From the IMG/VR virus record IMGVR_UViG_3300021168_000011, positions 1 to 39,914 of that record: DNA of 39,914 nucleotides; one strand, given 5' to 3'. The number at the start of each line of letters is the position of its first letter. Position 1 is the stretch's first letter. A program made the translations under genes and the position numbers. Of the stretch, positions 1-8,042 are shown piece after piece. The stretch comes from a virus. Under the pieces are notes generated by a model that saw only the letters and a program-made list of their open reading frames with translations, was not told where the DNA came from and made no database searches.

Positions 1-127
1 CGGCCAATTCCTGCCCTACCCGACCGACAACGACACGTCGAACACGGGCGAGATCGTGGGCGAAGGTCAGCAGGTATCAGAGAAAGACGTCACCATCGGC
101 CGCGTCACTTTTGGCGCGTTCAAGTTC
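1..127. repeat. Terminal direct repeat (circular assembly overlap)
   Basis: Bases 1-127 are identical to bases 39788-39914. The capsid reading frame continues exactly across the overlap, so the two copies are one locus seen twice and the molecule is circular, or circularly permuted, at about 39,787 bp. A 127-base overlap equals a common assembler k-mer length, so I read it as an assembly signature rather than a physical terminal repeat of the virion DNA. Confidence 0.93.
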
Positions 128-823
128 TCCACCAAGATGGTGAAGGTCTCACTCGAGTTGCTGCAGGATTCCGCCTTCGACATCGAGCCCTATCTGATGA
201 AGAAGTTCGCCATCCGTCTGGGCCGCATTCTCAACACGAAGTTCACGCTGGGCGCCGGCACCACTGAGCCCACCGGAATTGTGACGGCCGTCGTGGCCAA
301 CCAGCCCGGCGCTCCGAATCTCTGGACGGCTGCGCAGACCTACGGCACGCCGGTGCTGGCGTCGGGATCGAGCGGCAACACCGGAGGCACTGAAACCGGA
401 GGCACCACCTTCGGCACCAGCGATCTCACCAACCTCGAGCACTCGATCGATCCGCTCTACCGTCGCGGCGCGCGCTACTCCATGCACGATCAGAGCCTGC
501 GCTTCGCCAAGAATCTGCTCGACAAGTACGGCCGTCCGCTGTGGAAGTCGGGCGTGGCGGTGGGCGAGCCGGATACGATCAACGGCTACCCCTACTCCAT
601 CAACAATGATGTGGCCACCATCGCGGTGAACGCGAAGACGGTGCTCTTCGGCGACTTCAAGAAGTATCTGATTCGCCGGGTGAAAGAGCTGGGCGTGATG
701 ACGTTGCGCGAGCGTTTTGCCGATTACGGCCAGCTGGCCTACATCGGTTTTGCCCGCTATGACGGCAACTTGCTCGACGCCGGTACGCATCCGGTCAGCT
801 ACCTGCAGCAGGCCGCGATCTAA
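2..823 (+). CDS. Major capsid protein, C-terminal part (HK97 fold)
   Basis: This is the 3' part of the major capsid gene, open from base 2 and ending at TAA 821-823. Joined to 39084-39914 through the 127-base overlap it gives a 508-aa protein. The family is HK97-type major capsid protein, which forms the icosahedral shell. This part holds the shell domain, with typical stretches such as VKVSLELLQDS, PYLMKKFAIRLGR and the C-terminal VKELGVMTLRERFADYGQ followed by a FARYDG segment. A GTG at 56 is an internal codon, not a start. Portal and protease lie just upstream on the circle, as usual for this module. A strong hairpin follows the stop codon. Confidence 0.95.
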   Translation, partial: GQFLPYPTDNDTSNTGEIVGEGQQVSEKDVTIGRVTFGAFKFSTKMVKVSLELLQDSAFDIEPYLMKKFAIRLGRILNTKFTLGAGTTEPTGIVTAVVANQPGAPNLWTAAQTYGTPVLASGSSGNTGGTETGGTTFGTSDLTNLEHSIDPLYRRGARYSMHDQSLRFAKNLLDKYGRPLWKSGVAVGEPDTINGYPYSINNDVATIAVNAKTVLFGDFKKYLIRRVKELGVMTLRERFADYGQLAYIGFARYDGNLLDAGTHPVSYLQQAAI

Positions 824-828
824 CCACA

Positions 829-866
829 AGCCCATCCAACGGTGATTTTTTGCCGTTGGATGGGCT
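829..866 (+). terminator. Hairpin after the capsid gene
   Basis: A perfect 14-bp stem (829-842 pairs with 853-866) has a 10-nt loop that contains the T-run. It starts 6 nt after the capsid stop codon. No T-tract follows the stem, so it is not a classical intrinsic terminator. It may attenuate transcription or protect the 3' end of the abundant capsid mRNA. Confidence 0.6.
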
Positions 867-918
867 GTTGTCTCACTTCGACGATTCCCGATTTCCGATC
901 TCACTAGGAGAAACTTTC

Positions 919-1461
919 ATGATTCCCGCAACTCTCGCATTCGCATTGCTGCACGGTCACGGCGTTATCGCCGTGCTCGTAGCGTTGGGCGCGCTGGCCT
1001 TTGGAACGCTAGTCACCGCTCCGCATCCGCAGCCGATGATTCCAGCTTCCTCACCTGACCAGGACACGATCACTGCGCAGGCCGAAAATCTTCGGTCGCA
1101 GTTCGAAGTGCTCACCGGTACCACCGACGCGATCGTAGGCGGAGGCGGTTCGCTCTCGGCATTGCCAGGGGCAGGTACCGCGGTCCCCATCTGCGGAAAG
1201 AGCTTCATCAATACCGCCGGTGTGGACGCCACCACGCTCGCCACTCCAGTGGCCGGCGATCCGGCTGCTGGTGGCAACGATGGTCTCTCGATCGAGATCA
1301 TCAGCATGACCGCCAACGCTCACACGGTGACCACTGCTGCCAATAAGATCAACGGCAACAAGCACATTGCCACCTTCCCAGCTACCGTGGGCACAAGGAT
1401 CGTTCTCACTGCCCTCAACGGCGTCTGGTACTCGGACGGCGGCGGTACCACGCTCAGCTAG
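919..1461 (+). CDS. Putative virion-region protein with hydrophobic N-terminus
   Basis: This 180-aa protein is encoded directly after the capsid gene, where decoration or head-stabilising proteins are often found. The start at 919 is chosen because AGGAG lies 8 nt upstream; an upstream TTG at 850 would fall inside the post-capsid hairpin. Residues 1-33 are strongly hydrophobic (a signal-like or membrane segment, ALAFGTLVTA). The rest is rich in Gly, Ala and Thr, and its end (residues ~145-180, with GTRIVLTALNGVWYSDGGG) looks like a compact beta domain of the kind seen in phage structural proteins. I do not recognise a named family. The hydrophobic start is odd for a capsid component. Confidence 0.8.
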   Translation: MIPATLAFALLHGHGVIAVLVALGALAFGTLVTAPHPQPMIPASSPDQDTITAQAENLRSQFEVLTGTTDAIVGGGGSLSALPGAGTAVPICGKSFINTAGVDATTLATPVAGDPAAGGNDGLSIEIISMTANAHTVTTAANKINGNKHIATFPATVGTRIVLTALNGVWYSDGGGTTLS

Positions 1462-1564
1462 AGAAGCGCATTTTTCCTGCACTTCTCGCTCCGGGGGGCC
1501 GCGCCCGGCCCTCTGCCTGGTCCCCTGGAGTTCTCCCTTGCGTTTTTGAAAAGGACCGAAACTG

Positions 1565-1777
1565 ATGAGGAAGAATCCCAACGGGACGGTGACGGTGCGC
1601 GTTCGTGCAACCGGGCAGGTGATTGACATGGTTCCTGAATCCGCGGCCGCAATGCTGTACGGCGGCACGATCGAAGAAGTGAATCCGGAATCGACTGCAC
1701 TCGATTCCCGTTCCGCCGAGCGTGCTGTGACCGGCGCGCAAGAGCCGCGGCGCAGACCTCTCAAGAAACGGAGCTGA
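1565..1777 (+). CDS. Small conserved phage protein (70 aa)
   Basis: This 70-aa protein has AAGGA 9 nt before its ATG. The middle, VRVRATGQVIDMVPESAAAM followed by LYGGTIEEV, resembles small proteins often found between capsid and connector genes in siphophages, where a short beta strand pair is followed by a helix and a GGT/AEEV ending. The C-terminus is basic (RRRPLKKRS). Its function is not known; its place in the gene order suggests a head-assembly accessory. The next gene follows after 2 nt. Confidence 0.7.
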   Translation: MRKNPNGTVTVRVRATGQVIDMVPESAAAMLYGGTIEEVNPESTALDSRSAERAVTGAQEPRRRPLKKRS

Positions 1778-1779
1778 TC

Positions 1780-2028
1780 ATGAAACCATCCGAGCACATC
1801 GTTGCTGCATTGCTCGCTGATCCCACCACTGCTGAGGTGATATCCGGACTCGCGCCGGAGGTGAAAGAGAGCCTGGTCGCGCGTTGGGAAGCGGTGATCG
1901 ACGCTGAACTCGCCGAGCTTTTCCCGGCGAATCCGCCGGTGCCAGCAGTTCTGCCCGCGTCTGCACAGGATGCGTCTGCGCCTGCGTCCGCGTCGGCGCC
2001 GGCAAGTTCGGAGCCTGCTGCAAGCTAG
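1780..2028 (+). CDS. Small protein with Ala/Ser/Pro tail, unknown function
   Basis: This 82-aa protein starts 2 nt after the previous stop, with GGAG 6 nt upstream of ATG. Residues 1-48 are predicted mostly helical and acidic; the C-terminal ~30 residues are low-complexity Ala, Ser and Pro. I do not recognise a family. The heptamer repeat R1 begins 3 nt after its stop codon. Confidence 0.65.
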   Translation: MKPSEHIVAALLADPTTAEVISGLAPEVKESLVARWEAVIDAELAELFPANPPVPAVLPASAQDASAPASASAPASSEPAAS

Positions 2029-2031
2029 CTA

Positions 2032-2063
2032 ACTGGCTACTGGTCACTGACCACTGGCCACTA
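2032..2063 (+). repeat. Heptamer repeat R1 (orientation A)
   Basis: Four tandem 7-mers (ACTGGCT, ACTGGTC, ACTGACC, ACTGGCC) plus ACTA fill the gap between two genes and end 8 nt before the ATG at 2072, which has no Shine-Dalgarno sequence. One of six related arrays in the window. Confidence 0.85.
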
Positions 2064-2071
2064 CTTTTTCC

Positions 2072-2965
2072 ATGGGCTACATTGTCGAAGAAGTCGCGCC
2101 CGTCGCTGAGCCGCTGCTGCTCAGCGATGTAAAGAACTTCCTGAAGGTGAGCGTCAACAATGACGACAGCTTCATTCTGGAGCTCATCCAGTCGGCGCGC
2201 GAGTACGTGGAGGGCTTCACCGGCCGGTCGCTGGTGAACAAAGGCTACCGGCAGTCGCTCGATTCGTTTCCCTACTTTGTCGACAGCGTCATGTCGCAGA
2301 TGGCGTACCCGCCCAGCTATTACTCGCTGCCGCGGTATTCCACTACGCTGTGGAACTATTCGCAGATGATCAAACTGCTGCGGGCGCCGCTGCAGTCGAT
2401 CACCAAGATCACGTATTCCGACAGCGTCACTGGGCAGATCAAGGCGCTCTATCCGGCGCTGTTCAGCTGGCAGCCTCTGCACGAGTACTCGCTCACCGAT
2501 CAGATCGAGGATCCGAACGGCAACTTGCAGGTGGTGACGGCCGTCGCCGAGGGTGATGAAGATTCGACCTCGATGTCGGGAGTAAACCAGCCCACCTGGC
2601 CAACTCTTACGGGCAACGCCGTGACGGATGGAGGCCTCACCTGGACCTGCATGGGGCCGGTGCCTGATGCCGGCGATTTTATCTATGACTACGATTCGGT
2701 ACCGCCGCGCATTTTCCCGCTGGCTGGCCAGACCTGGCTGCCGGTGCTCTATGTTCCGAACGCCGTGCAGATCCATTTTGTCGCCGGCTACGGAAACGAC
2801 GGCAAAGCGGTTCCAGCGTCGCTTCGACAAGCCATGCGGTTGTTGATCGCTGACGGCTATTACAACCGTGAGCCCGTCGTCTCCGGCACGTTCAAGGAAA
2901 CGCCGGCGCTGATGCGCCTGCTCTATCGCTGGAAAGTTCAGATCAAAGCCGGCACCCGCGGCTAA
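2072..2965 (+). CDS. Head-tail connector, gp6/phiE125 gp8-like, with inserted module
   Basis: This 297-aa protein matches the connector family that docks under the portal (HK97 gp6 / phiE125 gp8-like). The N-terminus has the typical PLLLSDVKNFLKV ... DDSFILELIQSAREYVEGFTGRSL, and the C-terminus the helical VPASLRQAMRLLIADGYYNRE segment. Between them, residues ~133-196 form an insertion with W-x4-Y, QPTWPT and DGGLTWTCMG motifs, also seen twice in the tail-tip protein at 16990. Usual connectors are about 200 aa, so the extra length is this insertion. No ribosome-binding site is visible; the heptamer array R1 sits just upstream. Confidence 0.88.
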   Translation: MGYIVEEVAPVAEPLLLSDVKNFLKVSVNNDDSFILELIQSAREYVEGFTGRSLVNKGYRQSLDSFPYFVDSVMSQMAYPPSYYSLPRYSTTLWNYSQMIKLLRAPLQSITKITYSDSVTGQIKALYPALFSWQPLHEYSLTDQIEDPNGNLQVVTAVAEGDEDSTSMSGVNQPTWPTLTGNAVTDGGLTWTCMGPVPDAGDFIYDYDSVPPRIFPLAGQTWLPVLYVPNAVQIHFVAGYGNDGKAVPASLRQAMRLLIADGYYNREPVVSGTFKETPALMRLLYRWKVQIKAGTRG

Positions 2966-2985
2966 TTTCACCAGGAGAACTCACC

Positions 2986-3447
2986 ATGTTTTCGATCGAC
3001 AAAAAGAAGCCCAGCTTTCTCAGGAAGGCCACTTGCCTGCTCGCCGCGGTGCTGATGTTCGCGACCAGCGCCTTTGCCACGCCCACGTTGCTCAGCACGC
3101 AGGTGCTGGTGATCAACAACACCAACCCGGCGGCAGGCGCTTTGGCCATCACCTTCGCGGCTTGCGATGCGGTCAACGGTAACACCTTCACGTTCACCGG
3201 CCGCGAGATCCTGATCGCGAACAACACGGATTCGAGCACCCACACTTTCACCATCACGCCGGTGGCAGACCAGTGGGGCGGGACGAACACTTCCTTCACC
3301 ACCTACTCGCTGGCGGTCAGCGGTTCCACGGGATCCTATTCCGCGGTGCAGATGAAGTACTCCTTCGGTTGGCTCGCTGCCGGCGGCGTCGTCAACCTCA
3401 CCTGTAGCTCGAACCTGATTAAGTTCGCAGTGCTGCAGACGAACTAG
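2986..3447 (+). CDS. Secreted-type protein with signal peptide, unknown function
   Basis: This 153-aa protein has AGGAG 8 nt before ATG. Residues 1-31 form a classic Sec signal peptide (FSIDKKKPSFLRK, hydrophobic core, cleavage after SAFA). The mature part is Thr/Ser/Asn-rich, likely all-beta, with single cysteines near C58 and C140. It sits between two genuine head-tail genes, so it is expressed with virion proteins yet carries an export signal. The function is unrecognised; the mature part resembles beta-sandwich phage structural or adhesin-like proteins. Confidence 0.8.
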   Translation: MFSIDKKKPSFLRKATCLLAAVLMFATSAFATPTLLSTQVLVINNTNPAAGALAITFAACDAVNGNTFTFTGREILIANNTDSSTHTFTITPVADQWGGTNTSFTTYSLAVSGSTGSYSAVQMKYSFGWLAAGGVVNLTCSSNLIKFAVLQTN

Positions 3448-3843
3448 ATGCCGCTGCGCCGCCTCAGTGCTGGATTGCCCCGCCCGGACCAGTACACGCC
3501 GATCGGGGCGATGAATCGTCAGGTCACGTTCTATTCGCCTGGAGTGCGCAGCGCGACCGACGGCACTACCGGGGCGCCACAGGCTGCATTCAGCACCTGG
3601 GCGGCACTCTACGCCATCGCCGGCGTCGAGATTGAAAAAGCTCAGCAGATTGCGCAGAAGGTCTCGCACCTGGTGGTGATCCCTTACCAGCTGGGCGTCG
3701 AAGAGAACATGACGATCCAGTACCTCGACAACGGCGCTACGCGGATATTCCAGATCGAGGCCGTCGACGATCCCGACGAGCTGCGCGTGCAGCTCAAGAT
3801 CTATTGCTTCGAAATCGGCCAGAACGCCGGCGCCGGAAGCTAG
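3448..3843 (+). CDS. Head-tail adaptor / head closure protein
   Basis: This 131-aa protein belongs to the head-tail joining family (PF05521, SPP1 gp16-like), which closes the portal channel and joins the tail. Typical features are NRQVTFYSPG near the start, FSTWAALYAIAGVEIEKAQQ in the middle, and an EAVDDPDELRVQLKIYCFEI ending. The ATG directly abuts the preceding TAG; an internal ATG at 3511 (residue 22) would place the family motif at the very N-terminus and could be the true start. Confidence 0.88.
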   Translation: MPLRRLSAGLPRPDQYTPIGAMNRQVTFYSPGVRSATDGTTGAPQAAFSTWAALYAIAGVEIEKAQQIAQKVSHLVVIPYQLGVEENMTIQYLDNGATRIFQIEAVDDPDELRVQLKIYCFEIGQNAGAGS

Positions 3844-3856
3844 GAGAGAGAATTCT

Positions 3857-4795
3857 ATGAAATCGAAATGGTTCACACCGATCGGGCTGCTGTTCTTCTT
3901 GCTGCTCTGTCTCGTTCCGAGCGGGCAGGCGCAACAGACGCCTGTATCGCAGGCCGCCGGGATGCCCTGGCAGATCGGCCAGGCCTTTGTATTCTCGTCG
4001 TCGTCGATTGCGAGCGGAGCCTTTAATGCGAAAGGCATTCTCTACTGGAAGCTGATCTTCGTGCCCGACGGCACGGTTTCCAGTTGTTCTGTGAGCTTGG
4101 ATTCCTCGGCGACTGGCAGCAGCTTTTCCATCGGTGGAATTGTCAGCTCGGCGACGATCGGATCCTGTGCCAGTGCTGGCAATTACGTCACCAGCACCGC
4201 CGTCACCCCGACTAATTTTGGGCAGCTCACGCCCACCATCACTGGCACCGGTCATGTGACGCTGGTTCTTTTCGGCTACACAGAGAATCCAGCTCTATCG
4301 AGCGGCGCCGCGTCGAATGTGAACATCACGAACTCTTCTTTGCCGCTTCCCACTGGCGCCGCGACGGCTGCGAACCAGGCCGCACCTGGAACGGCAGGGA
4401 CTCCTGGCTCTCAGGTCTCCAGCATTCAAGGCATCACCGGGATGACGCCGGTCAAGACGGACGGATCCGGAGTGACGCAGCCCGTGAGCCTCGCAACGGC
4501 GCCCACTACGCCTACGCAGCCAGCGGGCTTTTCCGCGGGCATCGACTTCAACCAGACGGTCACCACCTCGGCTGTAGCCCTGGCCTCCAACGCTTCGCAC
4601 AGCTTCAGCGTGTGCGCGTACTGGGAGAACACCACCTCGATTTTCGTTGGACCCTCGGGAGTGACCACCTCGGGAAGCACAAAGGGCACTGAACTTCAGC
4701 CCGGCCAATGTGCCGGCTGGCTTCTGAACAACACCAATCTTCGCTACGTGATTGCCACCGGGTCCGGACAATCTGTGAATGTCACGGGGAGCTAG
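3857..4795 (+). CDS. Signal-peptide protein with phage structural motifs
   Basis: This 312-aa protein is preceded by GGAGAG. Residues 1-25 form a signal peptide with predicted cleavage after SGQA, before QQTPVS. Residues ~155-200 contain LPTGAATAANQ and VSSIQGITGMTPVKTDGSG, a linker type common in phage structural and fibre proteins. The C-terminus (FVGPSGVTTS ... NLRYVIATGSGQSVNV) resembles small beta domains in virion proteins. I infer an exported or virion-attached surface protein; the exact role is unknown. Confidence 0.82.
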   Translation: MKSKWFTPIGLLFFLLLCLVPSGQAQQTPVSQAAGMPWQIGQAFVFSSSSIASGAFNAKGILYWKLIFVPDGTVSSCSVSLDSSATGSSFSIGGIVSSATIGSCASAGNYVTSTAVTPTNFGQLTPTITGTGHVTLVLFGYTENPALSSGAASNVNITNSSLPLPTGAATAANQAAPGTAGTPGSQVSSIQGITGMTPVKTDGSGVTQPVSLATAPTTPTQPAGFSAGIDFNQTVTTSAVALASNASHSFSVCAYWENTTSIFVGPSGVTTSGSTKGTELQPGQCAGWLLNNTNLRYVIATGSGQSVNVTGS

Positions 4796-4803
4796 GAGCT
4801 AAG

Positions 4804-6888
4804 ATGCGACTCAGCGAACTCAAATCTCTCTTGCTCACCGCCGCAATGCTGTTCAGCTTTGTGTTGCAGGCTAGTGCGCAACAACTGCCCGGCGGGAATT
4901 ATGTCGGACCGGCTCCCACGATCGTGAACAAGGGCAATCCCTGCGTTGGCAACGCGACGGGCAGCGGCTGCGCCACCAGCGGAGCCTACATTGACGTCAC
5001 GGTTTTCATTCCAACTAGCTATACCCCTGGTGGGACCAGCGACTACTGCAATCCCGTGGGAGCAATGACCGCGGCTGGTACTGCCGGCAACATGTATCAC
5101 TTCGAAAACCTTCCTCCCACGGTCGCCTGCAACTCGCTGTGGATCGCTGCCGGCGGAAGCTTTTCTGGCGTGCTCTACCCTGGTACCACGACCTTCATGG
5201 TCAACAGCAATTCAGGCGCGCAGGCGATTCCTGGCACCACGCACGTGTACGGTGCGGGAAAAAGCAGCGGGGCAGCTCTCTTCACCGCGAGCTCCGGCAC
5301 TGTGATTGCGGCTTGCCAGTCCGGCGTGACCTCAGCAACGATTCTCGCGAACATCTGCGGCGGCACTTCTTTCGTTCCATCGAAAACGACTGACGGCAAC
5401 AACTATGGCGCGCTGATGTGTCTTTCAAACCTGGTCTGCAGCGCCGGCACCTCGGGAGGATCGAACGGGTTCGACGCGCAGGTTTGGGGCATGACCCTGA
5501 GCTGCTCTTATATTCCGAATTGTGTTGACTTCGCCAACTACTGGATGCAGAACCTAAGTGGTCTTTTCCGGTCGGCGGTTAACGGCTGTTCGTACACGAA
5601 CAACATCTGTGTGGACCTGGGCGGCGGCATTGGGCAGGCGCAGGAGTCAACCGTCTCCGATCTCTTCATCTACAACCCTGGCATCACGGGATGCAATCGC
5701 TCTCCTACGGCCGTGGGAGTGCGGGTCTGGACTACGGGCGGGAGTAACGGGGCGCCTTTCTCCATTCAGGACGTGACTGTCGTTGACAACTGCAGCAACG
5801 GCACGAACATGAATGACCTGATCGAGATCGCCAACAACACCGGCGGGATCCGGATCTCCGATATCCATGGCGAGAGTGGCGCGCGCTGCATGATCTGCAT
5901 CGGACTTTATAGCAACATGTCCACTGGTACGGAGGTGGATACGGGGGCTGTTGCTGGGCAGATCCTGATCGAGAACGTCGACGCGGGGCCGGGCTTCGGG
6001 ACCACGGGAGTGGGCACGATTCTCATCGCCTCAACCGCGAATTATTCCGGCGCATCGGTCGGCAATGTGACGATCATGAACACGCGGCAGAGTTCGTCGA
6101 CGGCGCCTCAGTATCTCGTTTACGATCAAACCAGCGGCAACACCCCGATCTTAGCGTCGAGCAACAAATTTGTTGGGCTCTACGGGATCAGGGCCAACGG
6201 CACCGTCTGGTTCGACAGTACTCAGACCAACACCAGCAATCTGGGTCCGATCGCCGCTCTGCTCAACGGCAACACCTATCCAGCTTCGGGGGGATTCACC
6301 TCGGGTGGCATTCCCTGTTTCACCAGCACCAGCGTGGAGGGTTCATCGACGCTGCTGGCCACAGGGCAGCTACTTCTGGGCGGAGGCTCCGGAGCCTGTC
6401 CGACGTCGGCGTCCGGCACCAGCGTCTCTAACACGGCGATCCACGCTGGTAACACCTTCCAGCTCACCAGCGGGTACACCAACGCCACCACCGGCTTGAC
6501 CACCGTCATCACCTCGCCGACGATTGCGGCCGGCGCGGTCGTTTCGTTTGAGTGCTTTGGGCTCTACGGCGTCACTGGGACGGCCGAGCAGGGCGAGTGG
6601 GGCATCACCGCATCGCAGACGCCGCAGGCTATTTCTTACGGAGTGATGGCCACCTACACGGCAGCGGGAGCTTCGAACCAGCCCGCCGGCACGGTGATCA
6701 ACGGCCACATCATTCCAGCTGGCGGCGTGGTTGCCAGCACAGCCGCGGTTTATCCCTTCGATCTGAAAGGCACGATCCAGTGGAATGCCTCCACGCCTGG
6801 CACGTTTGCTTTCGGAGCGGCCACCAGCAACGTTGCAGGGACGATGAGCATTGCAGCCTATAGCGCCGCATGCACGATTCTTCCATGA
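4804..6888 (+). CDS. Signal-peptide beta-helix protein, tailspike-like
   Basis: This 694-aa protein starts at 4804, 5 nt after AGGAG and 8 nt after the previous stop; a longer in-frame opening to 4708 overlaps the upstream gene and is rejected. Residues 1-25 are a signal peptide ending ASA, before QQLPGG. Residues ~100-450 are rich in Asn/Gly with turns and short strands (ISDIHGESGARCMIC, GQILIENVDAG, GNVTIMNTRQ), as in right-handed parallel beta-helices such as pectate lyase-like and tailspike proteins. The last ~150 residues look like a jelly-roll domain. I infer a receptor- or polysaccharide-binding spike; catalytic residues cannot be assigned. The export signal is unexpected. Confidence 0.82.
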   Translation: MRLSELKSLLLTAAMLFSFVLQASAQQLPGGNYVGPAPTIVNKGNPCVGNATGSGCATSGAYIDVTVFIPTSYTPGGTSDYCNPVGAMTAAGTAGNMYHFENLPPTVACNSLWIAAGGSFSGVLYPGTTTFMVNSNSGAQAIPGTTHVYGAGKSSGAALFTASSGTVIAACQSGVTSATILANICGGTSFVPSKTTDGNNYGALMCLSNLVCSAGTSGGSNGFDAQVWGMTLSCSYIPNCVDFANYWMQNLSGLFRSAVNGCSYTNNICVDLGGGIGQAQESTVSDLFIYNPGITGCNRSPTAVGVRVWTTGGSNGAPFSIQDVTVVDNCSNGTNMNDLIEIANNTGGIRISDIHGESGARCMICIGLYSNMSTGTEVDTGAVAGQILIENVDAGPGFGTTGVGTILIASTANYSGASVGNVTIMNTRQSSSTAPQYLVYDQTSGNTPILASSNKFVGLYGIRANGTVWFDSTQTNTSNLGPIAALLNGNTYPASGGFTSGGIPCFTSTSVEGSSTLLATGQLLLGGGSGACPTSASGTSVSNTAIHAGNTFQLTSGYTNATTGLTTVITSPTIAAGAVVSFECFGLYGVTGTAEQGEWGITASQTPQAISYGVMATYTAAGASNQPAGTVINGHIIPAGGVVASTAAVYPFDLKGTIQWNASTPGTFAFGAATSNVAGTMSIAAYSAACTILP

Positions 6889-7316
6889 AAAACAAATCTG
6901 CCAACAAGTCGCAGTCGTCGATTTCACTGGCTTCGCGGGCGGCCGTTCTTGTTCTCGGGCTCGTCCTCGTGATCGTCTGCTTATTCCAGGCGCGCCGGCA
7001 TCATCAGAAAGTGGTGCGGGTAAGCCGGCATTCCACTCACTTCGTCACCGGCATTCCCGATCGCGGTCCTGAACTTGTTTTCGGCCAGGATCCGGACGAG
7101 CCCATCCAAACGGTTTATGACGCAATGGCATGGGTCCACGGCCAGGGCGGCGGCCGGGTGCAGGTTGAGCCGCATACGCTGGGCAAGGGCAAGCACCGCG
7201 ACTATTTGGGTTGTGATCCTGGCCGCGCGCACGCATCCTGGTGGGCTCGATTTTGGGATGGCGAGAGCGACGGCCGCTGTTATTCCGACGTCTACGTGAC
7301 AGTGAAAAACCCGTGA
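6885..7316 (+). CDS. Small single-pass membrane protein
   Basis: This 143-aa protein starts at 6885, where ATGA overlaps the TGA of the preceding gene; an ATG at 6870 is possible. Residues ~14-33 (RAAVLVLGLVLVIVCLF) form one transmembrane helix after a basic N-terminus. The soluble part is His- and Gly-rich, with RDYLGCDPGRAHASWWARFW. No family recognised. Coupling to the spike-like gene suggests a related role. Confidence 0.72.
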   Translation: MKNKSANKSQSSISLASRAAVLVLGLVLVIVCLFQARRHHQKVVRVSRHSTHFVTGIPDRGPELVFGQDPDEPIQTVYDAMAWVHGQGGGRVQVEPHTLGKGKHRDYLGCDPGRAHASWWARFWDGESDGRCYSDVYVTVKNP

Positions 7317-7331
7317 TGTCTGATGCTGCCC

Positions 7332-7544
7332 ATGACCAAGCGGCAATTCGATCGTGAGAGATTGCGCCAGGTGCGCGAGCGCGAGCTGCGACTTCTCGAG
7401 CAGAGCCGCGCGGCCGCGGATCCGACCTATGTGATCGGAGGCGCTGGCTTCTGGCTGCGTAAGTCACCCGGCTCGCCGGATCCAGTGCGGAACTGGCGAC
7501 TGCGCGCGGATCTGATCTCAGTCCCGCAGTACTTCGGAGCCTGA
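7332..7544 (+). CDS. Small basic protein, unknown
   Basis: This ~70-aa protein starts at ATG 7332, with an alternative ATG at 7323. It has an N-terminal charged helix (RQFDRERLRQVRERELRLLEQ) and a C-terminal WRLRADLISVPQYF. It lies between the membrane protein and the tail terminator. The function is not recognised. Confidence 0.6.
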   Translation: MTKRQFDRERLRQVRERELRLLEQSRAAADPTYVIGGAGFWLRKSPGSPDPVRNWRLRADLISVPQYFGA

Positions 7545-7549
7545 AAGCC

Positions 7550-7978
7550 ATGTTGCTCCAAGGCCTCTACGGGCTGCTGGCAAAAACGGTCGCGGTGACT
7601 TCCCTGTTGGGCAAGCCAACCGGGCAGGATGGACCGCCGATTTATTTCGGTGAAGCTCCGAAGCAGCCGGTTGTGCCCTTTCTCGTGATCCACAGAATCA
7701 CCACGCTGCCGGCGGGAGAGACTCTCGACGGCGTAAGCGATCTGATCGACGGCGAAATCCAGTTCGACAGCCGCGCGGCCGATCAACCGGCGGCCCAGAA
7801 GCTTTCGCGCGCAGTGCGCGACACGCTCAAGAACTATGGCGGCGCGCTGCCTGACAACACGACGATCCAGTTCACCGAAGTGGCAGCGGATTTCGATGAC
7901 GGTTTCGAGCTCGGTGGCCAGGGCTATCTCTTCCGCTGCATCCTGCGTCTGAAAGCCTTCTACACCGAGGGCGCCTGA
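7550..7978 (+). CDS. Tail terminator / completion protein (DUF3168-like)
   Basis: This 142-aa protein has the features of the DUF3168 family, which caps the head-proximal end of the tail tube. An N-terminal helix (LLQGLYGLLAKT) is followed by PPIYFGEAPKQPVVPFLVIHR, IDGEIQFDSRA and a C-terminal YLFRCILRLKAFY strand. Size and position just before the tube protein fit. Confidence 0.85.
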   Translation: MLLQGLYGLLAKTVAVTSLLGKPTGQDGPPIYFGEAPKQPVVPFLVIHRITTLPAGETLDGVSDLIDGEIQFDSRAADQPAAQKLSRAVRDTLKNYGGALPDNTTIQFTEVAADFDDGFELGGQGYLFRCILRLKAFYTEGA

Positions 7979-8042
7979 TCAGCTTCGAGTTCTCTCTCAA
8001 AAAACAACGACTTCCTGCAACTTTCACCAAGGAGACAATCCA

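Noticed and set aside
850-918. Upstream TTG start for the post-capsid gene
   Set aside because: It lies inside the 829-866 hairpin, while ATG 919 has AGGAG at proper distance.
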